64,000 bases of DNA, from assembly GCA_949287305.1 (NCBI GenBank), contig CASEFX010000036.1, positions 1 to 64,000 on the forward strand, read 5' to 3'. Below, in pieces: positions 1-6,969 of this stretch. The notes under the pieces were generated by a model. That model was not told where the DNA came from. It did not search any database and saw nothing but the letters and a program-made list of their open reading frames with translations. Position 1 is the first letter of the stretch. Every line of letters starts with the position of its first letter. The stretch is from an uncultured Sutterella sp. Lineage in GTDB: Bacteria; Pseudomonadota; Gammaproteobacteria; Burkholderiales; Burkholderiaceae_F. The translations under genes and the position numbers were made by a program.

Positions 1-12
1 AACATTTTGCGT

Positions 13-35
13 AGACATACGATAATTCTATGTCT
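13..35. repeat. Short inverted repeat AGACATA/TATGTCT
   Basis: Two 7-bp arms (13-19 and 29-35) flank a 9-bp AT-rich centre just outside a terminator. It could be an operator of a gene to the left of the window. Nothing else supports a function. Confidence 0.25.
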
Positions 36-48
36 GCATAGTATAAGA

Positions 49-77
49 AAACCCCTCGCAGCGCAAGGGGTTTCTTA
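49..77. terminator. Bidirectional intrinsic terminator
   Basis: An 8-bp stem AAACCCCT/AGGGGTTT (49-56 with 66-73) has a T-rich run on both strands. It can end the leftward ZIP gene as well as any transcript entering from the left edge. Positions 78-142 hold no gene. Confidence 0.75.
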
Positions 78-142
78 GAAAATCAAATGGTTTCGAGGAA
101 AGGACGGTCTCGTAGACCTAACAAAGCATCGGGAACTCAGGA

Positions 143-976
143 TCAATGAACGTGGAGGTCGACGGATTGGGAGGTTTCCGCGTGCTCGAAATGCGCGTGC
201 CCTTCTCCTTCGGGATGAATGTGACCGAGGAGCACGAAGCTCAGGCCCACGCCCAAAAGGAAGAGCAAAACGTCCGCAATGACGCCCTTTCGCGAGCGGT
301 CCGCGTCCATGACTTCGGGGAGGAAGCTTCGAAGCGTGATGAAGAGAAAGGACGCGGCCGAAGCGGCGAGCACGTGCGGCAGGTAGGCCGAGTGCGACAA
401 AAAGAGGCCGCCCGCGGCCCCGCCCGCAAGCGTCGCCGCCATAGGGAGGAGAAAGACCGCGATCGTGCGGCCCCGGGGCCAGCCAAGCGACCGAACGAGC
501 GCCATGGAGCCCGCCTCCTGCGGAATTTCATGCAGAAGCACCGCCGCTGCGGCGAGCCACCCGAGCGAGCCGCTCACCTGAAAAGCCCCCGCCACGACGA
601 TCCCGTCGACGAAACCATGAAGCGAACAGCCAAAGAGCAATGCGAAGGCTTCGACGCCTCGTTCGTTATGGTGGTGATCCTTGTCGGCGTCGGCGCGGCG
701 TCCGTGGGCGGCGTGGCCGCCCCAGGCGTGAAGCAAGCCTTCAAACAAGACGAAAAAGACGACGACCGCCAAAGCGCTCTGCCCCACCTGCTCCGGATCC
801 GCTCCCGACGAGAAGGCTTCCGGCAACAGGTGCCCAAGCGCCACGCTCAAGAGCAACCCGCAGGCAAGCGGCACGAAGGCGTTGCCGAAACGACGGCACC
901 ACCCGAACGTAAGCCACGTTGCGGCGGCGAGCGCGAGAAGGCGCGTCAAGAAGTTGGCCGAGAGGATTTCAAGCAT
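143..976 (-). CDS. ZIP-family metal transporter
   Basis: A 277-residue polytopic membrane protein of the ZIP family, which moves Zn(II) or related divalent metals into the cytoplasm. Visible signatures are the two metal-site helices, HGFVDG in TM4 and HEIPQE in TM5, a His-rich cytoplasmic loop around residues 86-104 (a DHHH cluster), and a second His-rich tail ending in HVH. Length and topology fit the family. It is divergent from the alkaline phosphatase gene. The metal-linked ABC cluster 2-5 kb away suggests a shared interest in zinc, but no Zur-like box is recognisable upstream. Metal specificity cannot be read from sequence. Confidence 0.88.
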   Translation of the reverse strand: MLEILSANFLTRLLALAAATWLTFGWCRRFGNAFVPLACGLLLSVALGHLLPEAFSSGADPEQVGQSALAVVVFFVLFEGLLHAWGGHAAHGRRADADKDHHHNERGVEAFALLFGCSLHGFVDGIVVAGAFQVSGSLGWLAAAAVLLHEIPQEAGSMALVRSLGWPRGRTIAVFLLPMAATLAGGAAGGLFLSHSAYLPHVLAASAASFLFITLRSFLPEVMDADRSRKGVIADVLLFLLGVGLSFVLLGHIHPEGEGHAHFEHAETSQSVDLHVH

Positions 977-1122
977 GGACAGTCGTCTGAAAAGAAAACA
1001 CGCTCCCTGACAAAGGAAGGTGAAAGGAACTCATTGTACGCGGTTTGGCATTGACCGACCTCGGGAAAAAACGGCCCGCAGATCTTCTTCGCCGGAAACG
1101 AACTTTCCGGAGGGCGAAGTTT

Positions 1123-1194
1123 TCGTCACGAAACCGTCATGAAGGAGGCCCTTTTTGTCACGCAACCGTAAAACGGCTGTCAAGGTCCTGTCAC
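1123..1194 (+). promoter_or_regulatory. Pho-box array (PhoB sites) of the alkaline phosphatase promoter
   Basis: Seven-bp half-sites with 4-bp spacers, the classical PhoB geometry, recur here: TCGTCAC (1123) and CCGTCAT (1134) form one pair; TTGTCAC (1155), CCGTAAA (1166), CTGTCAA (1177) and CTGTCAC (1188) form an unbroken 11-bp ladder. A -10-like TAGACT lies at 1205-1210, exactly 10 bp after the last half-site, with the Pho box replacing the -35. The downstream gene is an alkaline phosphatase, which makes PhoB control very likely. Confidence 0.85.
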
Positions 1195-1266
1195 AAGGCT
1201 TCCCTAGACTCCACCTCGAGCCGGGACGCGACCGTCCCGCCCATGAACGAACTTTTTGAGAGTCTC

Positions 1267-3009
1267 ATGACCAGCAAGAAACACTTCGCCGCCGCGCTCG
1301 CGTCGGCGCTTCTCTGCATCGCCGGCACGAACGCCCAGGCGACCGAGATCTACCCCGTCGACGCCGCCCGCTTCATGACGAACGCCAAGTTCGACTTCAA
1401 GGTCGAATTCGACACCGTCGTCGACCGCAAGGACGTGACGATCCAGATCAACGGTGACGATTTCGCGAAGACCTTTACGGGAAACGAACTCTGGACGCCC
1501 AAGGAAGCGGACGCCAACGGCTCGGCCCTCATGATCCGCGACGTCGAGATCAAGAAGCCCGGTAAATACGAAGTGACGGTGAAGAGCCCCGAAGGCGAAA
1601 AGACCGTTCGCTGGGACCTCTACACGACGCCCGAAAAGCCCGTCGCCAAAAACGTCATCATTCTTTTGGCCGACGGTCTTTCGGTCGGCCACCGAACGGC
1701 CGCCCGCATCATGTCGAAGGGCGTCACGAACGGCATGTACAACGCCCCGCTCGCGATGGACGACATGCCGCACATGGCGCTTCTCGGCACGAGCTCGGTC
1801 GACACGATCGCGGCCGACAGCGCGAACACGGCTTCCGCCTACATGACGGGCCACAAGTCGAGCGTCAATGCCCTCGGCGTCTACGCCGACCGCACGAAGG
1901 CAAGCCAGGACGATCCGCGTCAGGAAACGATCGCCGAACTCCTGCGCCGCAAGACGGGCAAGGCGATCGGCATCGTTAGCGACGCCGAAGTCGAAGACGC
2001 GACGCCCGCCTCGGTCGTCGCCCACACGCGAAAGCGCGACGACAAGGCCGACATCGTCGGCATGTTCTACAACGTGAAGCCCGACGTTCTCCTCGGCGGC
2101 GGCTCCGCCTACTTCCTCCCGAAGTCGACTCCGGGTTCGAAGCGCAAGGACGACAAGAACTACATCGACCTCTTCCAGAAGGCGGGCTACAAGCTCGTCA
2201 CCGACCGCGAAGCGCTCGCCCAATCGGGCGACGCCACGAAGCTTCTCGGTCTCTTCCACACGGGCAACATGGACGGCTGGATCGACCGTCATCAGTGGCA
2301 GGGGAACACCGTGAAGAAGTTCCCGAAGCAGCCCGACCTCACCGAAAGCTTCGACGCCGCGATCAAGGTCCTCGAAAAGAATCCCGAAGGCTTCTTCCTG
2401 ATGCTCGAAGCCGGTCTCGTCGACAAGATGTCGCACCCCTTAGACTGGACGCGCTCGGTCGCCGAAACGATCGCCTTCGACAAGGTCGTGGAAGCCGCGC
2501 AGAAGTACTGCGACGAGCATCCCGACACGCTTCTCATCGTGACGGGCGACCACACCCACTCGATCTCGGTCGCGGGCACGGTCGACGACAACAAGGAAGG
2601 CCGCGACATGCGTGAAAAGGTGGGCGTCTACGCCGCCGCGGGTTATCCCAACTACAAGGATGAAAACGGCGACGGCTTCCCCGACGACTTCGCGCCCTCG
2701 AAGCGTCTTGCGGTCTTCTTCGGCGCGCACCCCGACTACTACGAAACCTATCGTCCCCATCCCGACAAGACCTTCACGCCGGCGGTGAAGAACGAAAAGG
2801 GCGAGTACGTCGCGAACGAAGCCTACAAAAACGAGCCCGGCGCTCACTTCGTCGAAGGGAACCTTCCGCGCAACGAAAGCCAGGGCGTGCACACGGTCGA
2901 CGACCTCGTCGTCACGGCCCGCGGTCCCAACGCCGAAGCGATCCGCGGCTTCATGAATTCGACCGAAATCTTCCGAGTCATGGCCGAAGCCCTCGCGCTC
3001 GGCCGATAA
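1267..3009 (+). CDS. phoA: Secreted alkaline phosphatase
   Basis: Hydrolyses phosphomonoesters outside the cytoplasm to release phosphate. The chosen ATG gives a clean Sec signal peptide (MTSKK, hydrophobic core, cleavage near AQA/TEI). An in-frame ATG at 1243 would add an implausible leader. The alkaline phosphatase fold is marked by the metal-ligand segment LLADG (about residue 135), the nucleophile motif AADSANTASAYMTG with its Ser, and GDHTHS toward the C-terminus. At 580 residues it is longer than E. coli PhoA (about 470). One insertion carries a DENGDGFPDD stretch that looks like a calcium-binding loop. A Pho-box array precedes it and a terminator follows. The symbol is by function; orthology to E. 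coli PhoA was not tested. Confidence 0.9.
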   Translation: MTSKKHFAAALASALLCIAGTNAQATEIYPVDAARFMTNAKFDFKVEFDTVVDRKDVTIQINGDDFAKTFTGNELWTPKEADANGSALMIRDVEIKKPGKYEVTVKSPEGEKTVRWDLYTTPEKPVAKNVIILLADGLSVGHRTAARIMSKGVTNGMYNAPLAMDDMPHMALLGTSSVDTIAADSANTASAYMTGHKSSVNALGVYADRTKASQDDPRQETIAELLRRKTGKAIGIVSDAEVEDATPASVVAHTRKRDDKADIVGMFYNVKPDVLLGGGSAYFLPKSTPGSKRKDDKNYIDLFQKAGYKLVTDREALAQSGDATKLLGLFHTGNMDGWIDRHQWQGNTVKKFPKQPDLTESFDAAIKVLEKNPEGFFLMLEAGLVDKMSHPLDWTRSVAETIAFDKVVEAAQKYCDEHPDTLLIVTGDHTHSISVAGTVDDNKEGRDMREKVGVYAAAGYPNYKDENGDGFPDDFAPSKRLAVFFGAHPDYYETYRPHPDKTFTPAVKNEKGEYVANEAYKNEPGAHFVEGNLPRNESQGVHTVDDLVVTARGPNAEAIRGFMNSTEIFRVMAEALALGR

Positions 3010-3053
3010 GTCCTCTTGGGCGATCCGGGCGCCCCGTGCGGGCGCCCCTTGCG

Positions 3054-3103
3054 CGGGCGTTTCTCCCGTCTTTCGTGAGAGGCGGAGAGCGCCCGGTTTT
3101 TTC
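3054..3103 (+). terminator. Intrinsic terminator of the alkaline phosphatase gene
   Basis: Stem CGGGCG...CTCC / GGAG...CGCCCG followed by six T residues at 3097-3102. A second GC hairpin (GGGCGCCC twice, 3027-3047) lies between it and the stop codon. Confidence 0.65.
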
Positions 3104-3173
3104 TTCCGGACGCGGCAAAGCCCCGCTCTCGTCGGGCATCACTTTGCCGGGGTCCCGTTGACCATCGACCCGT

Positions 3174-3620
3174 ATGAACCGAAGAACCTTTCTTTCCGCG
3201 GCGCTTTGCGGCGCCCTCGGCGTCCTCGGCCGCAACGCCTGCGCGGCCTCTCATCCCTCCCTCACCTTCGACGAAATGTATTCGGGCGTGAGCGTTCTGG
3301 GCCTGCAGTTTTCCGACAAGCTCAAAAGCCTCGCGGGCGGTCCCGTCGCCGTGCGGGGCTTCATGGCGCCGCCCCTCAAAGCCGACGCCAAGTTCCTCGT
3401 CCTCACGAAGGAGCCCGTCAGTCTCTGTCCCTTCTGCAATTCGGATCAGGACTGGCCCGACAACATCATCGTCGTGTACCTGAGCGAAAAGACCGAGTTC
3501 GTGCAGAACAACCGCCTGATCGAAGTGCGGGGCACGCTGCAGGTGGGATCCTTCACGGACGAAGAGACGGGGTTCGTGAGCCTCGTTCGGATCGTCGACG
3601 CAACCTTCGAGGTCGTCTGA
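3174..3620 (+). CDS. Tat-exported DUF3299-like protein of a metal-linked ABC cluster
   Basis: A 148-residue protein with a twin-arginine leader (MNRRTFL then a hydrophobic stretch, cleavage near ACA/ASH). The mature part has the layout of DUF3299-type proteins: a VxVRGFM-P segment, a FLVL strand and a CPFCN Cys pair, then a beta-rich end. In Pseudomonas aeruginosa a comparable protein (PA4066) is encoded with an ABC ATPase and a MacB-type permease in a zinc-responsive cluster; here the same three partners follow one another with overlapping ends. The CPFC pair could bind metal or act in redox chemistry. The function is unproven. Confidence 0.65.
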   Translation: MNRRTFLSAALCGALGVLGRNACAASHPSLTFDEMYSGVSVLGLQFSDKLKSLAGGPVAVRGFMAPPLKADAKFLVLTKEPVSLCPFCNSDQDWPDNIIVVYLSEKTEFVQNNRLIEVRGTLQVGSFTDEETGFVSLVRIVDATFEVV

Positions 3621-4285
3621 TGCGGCTTCTTCTCGAAAACGTGCGCGTGTGCGCGGCGGACGGCGCCGCCAAACGAACCCTTCTCGCGGTCGACCGCTTC
3701 ACCCTTGCCTCAGGCGAACGTCTGGGGCTGCGGGGAGCCTCGGGGTCGGGGAAGACGACCTTTCTCAAGGCGATCTCCGGGATTCTTCGCCCGGAGGGCT
3801 CGGTCCTTTGGGACGACACCGATCTCTCGCGTCTTTCGGAGGCCGAACGCGACGCCTGGCGCGGCGCGAACGTCGGCTTTCTCTTTCAGGACTTTCGGCT
3901 CTTCGACGGCTTGAACGCCCTCGAAAACGTCCTCCTTCCCGTCACCTTCACGCGCGCCGTCACGGACGCCGACCGTCGGCGCGGCGTGGAACTTCTCGAG
4001 AGCTTCGGCGTTCGTCCGCAGACGGAGGCCTCGCGCCTCTCGCGGGGCGAAATGCAGCGAACGGCCCTCGTGCGGGTGCTTCTGCAGTCTCCCGCCGTCA
4101 TTCTCGCCGACGAGCCGACGGCGAGTCTCGACAAATCCAACGCGCGCGCCGTGATGGCAGCGCTCACGGAGGCCGCCGAGCAACTCCGAAGCACCCTCAT
4201 CGTCGTGACGCACGACCCGGAAATGCTCGCGACGCTTCCGCGCACCGCATCGATTGAAGAAGGCCGATTGAAGGAGGCGCCATGA
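3620..4285 (+). CDS. ABC transporter ATP-binding protein (MacB/LolD type)
   Basis: ATPase subunit of a type VII (MacB/LolD/FtsE-like) ABC system. The gene starts at the ATG that overlaps the preceding TGA (TGATG), giving 221 residues. Motifs: Walker A GASGSGKTT near residue 40, Q-loop FLFQDF, signature LSRGEMQ, Walker B VILADEPTA, switch His in VVTHDPE. The overlaps on both sides show a translationally coupled three-gene unit with the Tat protein and the permease, so it most likely energises that permease. A longer reading from 3158 exists in frame but would swallow the upstream gene and is rejected. Confidence 0.85.
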   Translation: MRLLLENVRVCAADGAAKRTLLAVDRFTLASGERLGLRGASGSGKTTFLKAISGILRPEGSVLWDDTDLSRLSEAERDAWRGANVGFLFQDFRLFDGLNALENVLLPVTFTRAVTDADRRRGVELLESFGVRPQTEASRLSRGEMQRTALVRVLLQSPAVILADEPTASLDKSNARAVMAALTEAAEQLRSTLIVVTHDPEMLATLPRTASIEEGRLKEAP

Positions 4286-5508
4286 ACGTTCTGCTCTTTT
4301 GGAAAAACGAACTGCGCGTCAACCGCGGGGTCTTGATCGGCCTCTCGCTTCTTCTGACGCTCGCCGTGGCCCTGGCCGTCGCCGCGTCGGAAACGCGAAG
4401 CATGCTGCGCACCGCGAGCGCCGCGGCGGCCGAGCGCTTCGACCTCCTTGTGGGCGCCAAGGCGAGTCCCACGGCGCTTCTTTTCGGGACGGTGTATCTG
4501 CGAGACGAAGCGCTTCCGATCGTCCCCGCCGAAACGCTCCGGCTCTTTCAAAACCAAAAGGACGTGCGCTGGGCCGCCCCGGTCGCCTTCGGCGACCGTG
4601 CGGGCGAGGCGCCGCTAGTCGGCACCACCCGCACGCTCGTCACCTTCGGGGGCACCCTACCGCTCTCGGAAGGACGCGTCTTCTCCTCGCGCTTTGAAGC
4701 CGTGGCGGGCGCTTCCTCGGGATTCCAAATCGGGGACGAAGTCCGTCCCGTACACGGACGCGTACAAGGCGCGGGGCATGAGCACGACACGCATTTCCGT
4801 GTCGTGGGCGTGGCGCCGCCCACGGGCACGCCCTGGGACCGCGCCGTCCTGATTCCGATCGAAGCCGTCTGGGCCGTGCACGAACACGCGAAGCCCAGAG
4901 AAGAACACGCGCACGAGGAACCGCTCGAATCGTGGATGGCGGAAGACCTCTCAAAGCTCCCCGGTTTTTCCGCCGTCGTCGTGAAGCCCGCCACGATCGC
5001 GGGCGCCTACAAGCTTCGTCAGGCCGCCAACGCCGCATCCGTCACGGACGCACGGGGTCTACCCGTCAACCTTATGGGGGTCTTCACGGGCGAAGTTCTC
5101 GTGAACCTCTACGCCGTGCTCGGAAACGCGTCGGTCGCGCTCGACGTTCTGACGGCCGCGGCGGTGCTCATTGCGCTCTCCGCCGCCGTCATCACCGGGG
5201 GCGTTCTCGGACGGCTGCGTCTTCCCGTCTTTCTGCAGCTTCGCACCATGGGCGCGCCGAGACGCTACGTTGCCCTCGTGGTGTGGCTTCTGATCCTCAC
5301 GGTGGCCGCTTCGGGCGCGGTCTCGGGGCTCGTTCTCGGCACGGCCGGTGCCTTCGGGGCCGCCGTCGCGCTCACGAACGAAACTGGAATCGCCATGTCG
5401 CCGGCCCTCGGCTTGTCCGAGGCGAAGATCGTCCTGACGACGCTTGCCGCAGGCGGCCTCTTTGCGCTCCTTCCCGCCGTCGCCGCGGGTCGGGCCAAAC
5501 TCAACTGA
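4282..5508 (+). CDS. ABC permease, FtsX/MacB type, His-rich periplasmic domain
   Basis: A 408-residue permease. It has one N-terminal TM (about 18-38), a large periplasmic MacB-PCD-like domain and three C-terminal TMs (about 280-305, 330-355, 385-405), the FtsX topology. Two His clusters lie in the periplasmic domain: residues 158-171 (HGRVQGAGHEHDTH) and 200-211 (HEHAKPREEHAH), typical of Zn(II) handling. It overlaps the ATPase gene by four bases (ATGA). The set resembles P. aeruginosa PA4064-PA4066. MacB-like systems do not usually import; they may extract or transduce across the envelope, so the direction of metal movement is unknown. Confidence 0.75.
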   Translation: MNVLLFWKNELRVNRGVLIGLSLLLTLAVALAVAASETRSMLRTASAAAAERFDLLVGAKASPTALLFGTVYLRDEALPIVPAETLRLFQNQKDVRWAAPVAFGDRAGEAPLVGTTRTLVTFGGTLPLSEGRVFSSRFEAVAGASSGFQIGDEVRPVHGRVQGAGHEHDTHFRVVGVAPPTGTPWDRAVLIPIEAVWAVHEHAKPREEHAHEEPLESWMAEDLSKLPGFSAVVVKPATIAGAYKLRQAANAASVTDARGLPVNLMGVFTGEVLVNLYAVLGNASVALDVLTAAAVLIALSAAVITGGVLGRLRLPVFLQLRTMGAPRRYVALVVWLLILTVAASGAVSGLVLGTAGAFGAAVALTNETGIAMSPALGLSEAKIVLTTLAAGGLFALLPAVAAGRAKLN

Positions 5509-5530
5509 CACCTTTTCTTCCATGCCTCCA

Positions 5531-5573
5531 CAGCGCGTCCGTCTTCGGCGGGCGCGCCTTTTTCTTTTTTTTT
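5531..5573 (+). terminator. Intrinsic terminator of the ABC cluster
   Basis: GCGCG...CGCGC stem with a TTCG-type loop region, followed by a long T-rich run (5559-5573). Confidence 0.7.
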
Positions 5574-5611
5574 GTTTCGACGACGAAAACGACTCCCAAG
5601 CGGCGTCTTTC

Positions 5612-5673
5612 CCGTCATCCTCCCGTCATGAAAGCTTCACCAAGATGTCACCCTCTTGAGATCGGGTTGTCAC
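5612..5673 (+). promoter_or_regulatory. Pho-box array (PhoB sites) upstream of the Tat-HD gene
   Basis: Half-sites recur every 11 bp: CCGTCAT (5612), CCGTCAT (5623), GCTTCAC (5634), ATGTCAC (5645), a degenerate TTGAGAT (5656) and TTGTCAC (5667), with 4-bp spacers. A CACAAT -10 candidate lies at 5684-5689, again 10 bp after the last half-site. The segment TGTCACAAGGCTTC is shared exactly with the alkaline phosphatase promoter. Together these make a PhoB-activated promoter very likely. Confidence 0.82.
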
Positions 5674-5732
5674 AAGGCTTCGGCACAATCCCTCCCGTCC
5701 ATCCACAAAGACACACGACAGGAGACTTTGGA

Positions 5733-6833
5733 ATGAATTCCATCAACCGCCGTAATTTCCTCACGACCGCCGCCGCGCTCGGCACCTTCACGCTCTTCGG
5801 CACCGCGCCGATCGCGCACGCCGCCGCGGCGCCCAAGACCGCCCGCTCGATCGGAGACGTTCTCTCGATGAGCCCGGTCGAAATCGCCCAAGAAAGCGAC
5901 GTCGTGCAGACGGCCTGGAAGATGATCCTCGAGAGCGCGAAGAAGCTGCAGAACGCCCAGACGCGCGACGCCGTGCTCAAGATTCTCGAAAATCCCGCCC
6001 CCACGATTGCCGAAGGCGACGAAGACACGATCCGCGCCGTTCTTGTCGAAAAGGGACTTCTCGACGCGAAGCGCAAGAAGGTCTTCCCCGAAAACGGCAG
6101 CGCCTCGGCCTCGCCCCAGCCCTTCTGGTCGGCCCCGGGTTCTGGCTTCGCCTCCCACCATGCCTATCCGGGCGGTCTCGTGACGCACACGGCGCTCAAC
6201 GTGCTCTCCGCTGAAAACCTCTACCGCAGCTACGTCGACGTCAACGGGCTCGAACTCTCCTACGACGACGCCGTGGGCGGCGAAATCCTGCACGACCTCC
6301 ACAAGCCCTGGGTCTTCCAGTGGCTCGAATCGGGCGAATGCCGCAAGGAAGAGACGCTCGCCGCCACGGGCGAACACCACGTCCTCTCGATCGCCGAATC
6401 GATGAAGCGCAACCTCCCGGCGACGCTCGTCGTCGCGCAGGCCTGCGCGCATGAACACCCCGCCTCGAAGGAAGGCGAAAAGCTCGTCGTCGGCTGGCTC
6501 GAAGCCGCCGCGGTCATCGCCGGGCGCGACCCCGTGGCTTCCGGCTACCTCGCCCCGGACCGCAAGACGATTCCGCTGCCGCGCCGCATGGAAGGCTGGG
6601 TCGTGCACCTCGCCGACCACGACTGGGTGATCTCCTCTTCCGCCTGCAAGTGGTCCGTCGAGGCCCTGAAGACCCTGGCGGGCGAAGTTTACGGCGTCAA
6701 GGACGAAAAGACCTTCAACGCGGTCCGCAACTACGTTCTCGCCAACCTCACAGCCATGCGCCTCTACGGCATCCTCTCGTCCCGCGGCCGCAAGGCCTTC
6801 GCCGACGAAGTAGCCCGCGTCCTTAAGGCGTAA
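5733..6833 (+). CDS. Tat-exported HD-domain phosphohydrolase-like protein (Pho-controlled)
   Basis: A 366-residue protein with a twin-arginine leader (NRRNFL at 5-10, hydrophobic core, cleavage near AHA/AAA at 30-31). The mature part carries HD-superfamily metal ligands: His142/143, His152 in VTHT, the His187-Asp188 pair in LHDLHK, His215/216, His240/242 and Asp295. HD proteins use a metal pair to hydrolyse phosphoester bonds; Tat export fits a cofactor loaded before transport. The start is set by AGGAG at 5720-5724, 8 bp upstream. A Pho-box array precedes the gene, so the likely role is phosphate scavenging from organic phosphate outside the cytoplasm. The substrate is unknown. It stands alone between two hairpins. 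Confidence 0.75.
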   Translation: MNSINRRNFLTTAAALGTFTLFGTAPIAHAAAAPKTARSIGDVLSMSPVEIAQESDVVQTAWKMILESAKKLQNAQTRDAVLKILENPAPTIAEGDEDTIRAVLVEKGLLDAKRKKVFPENGSASASPQPFWSAPGSGFASHHAYPGGLVTHTALNVLSAENLYRSYVDVNGLELSYDDAVGGEILHDLHKPWVFQWLESGECRKEETLAATGEHHVLSIAESMKRNLPATLVVAQACAHEHPASKEGEKLVVGWLEAAAVIAGRDPVASGYLAPDRKTIPLPRRMEGWVVHLADHDWVISSSACKWSVEALKTLAGEVYGVKDEKTFNAVRNYVLANLTAMRLYGILSSRGRKAFADEVARVLKA

Positions 6834-6857
6834 CCCCTTCTCCGATGTGTCCCGGAG

Positions 6858-6893
6858 CGAAACGGCTCGGCCTTCTGCGGCCGGGCCGTTTCG
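6858..6893. terminator. Hairpin between convergent genes
   Basis: A stem CGAAACGGC/GCCGTTTCG, extended by CGGCC/GGCCG, lies between the Tat-HD gene and the SNF2 gene. There is no T-run on either side, so intrinsic termination is uncertain. Confidence 0.4.
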
Positions 6894-6969
6894 TCATGAA
6901 GGACGTGAAAAGGCCCGCGCTGGGGACAGTTCAGTGCGCAGGCCCTTCGTTCTTTTCGCCTTCCCTTTC

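Noticed and set aside
3158-3619. Longer N-terminus for the ABC ATPase
   Set aside because: The upstream part is a shadow of the Tat-signal gene; the TGATG overlap gives the real start.
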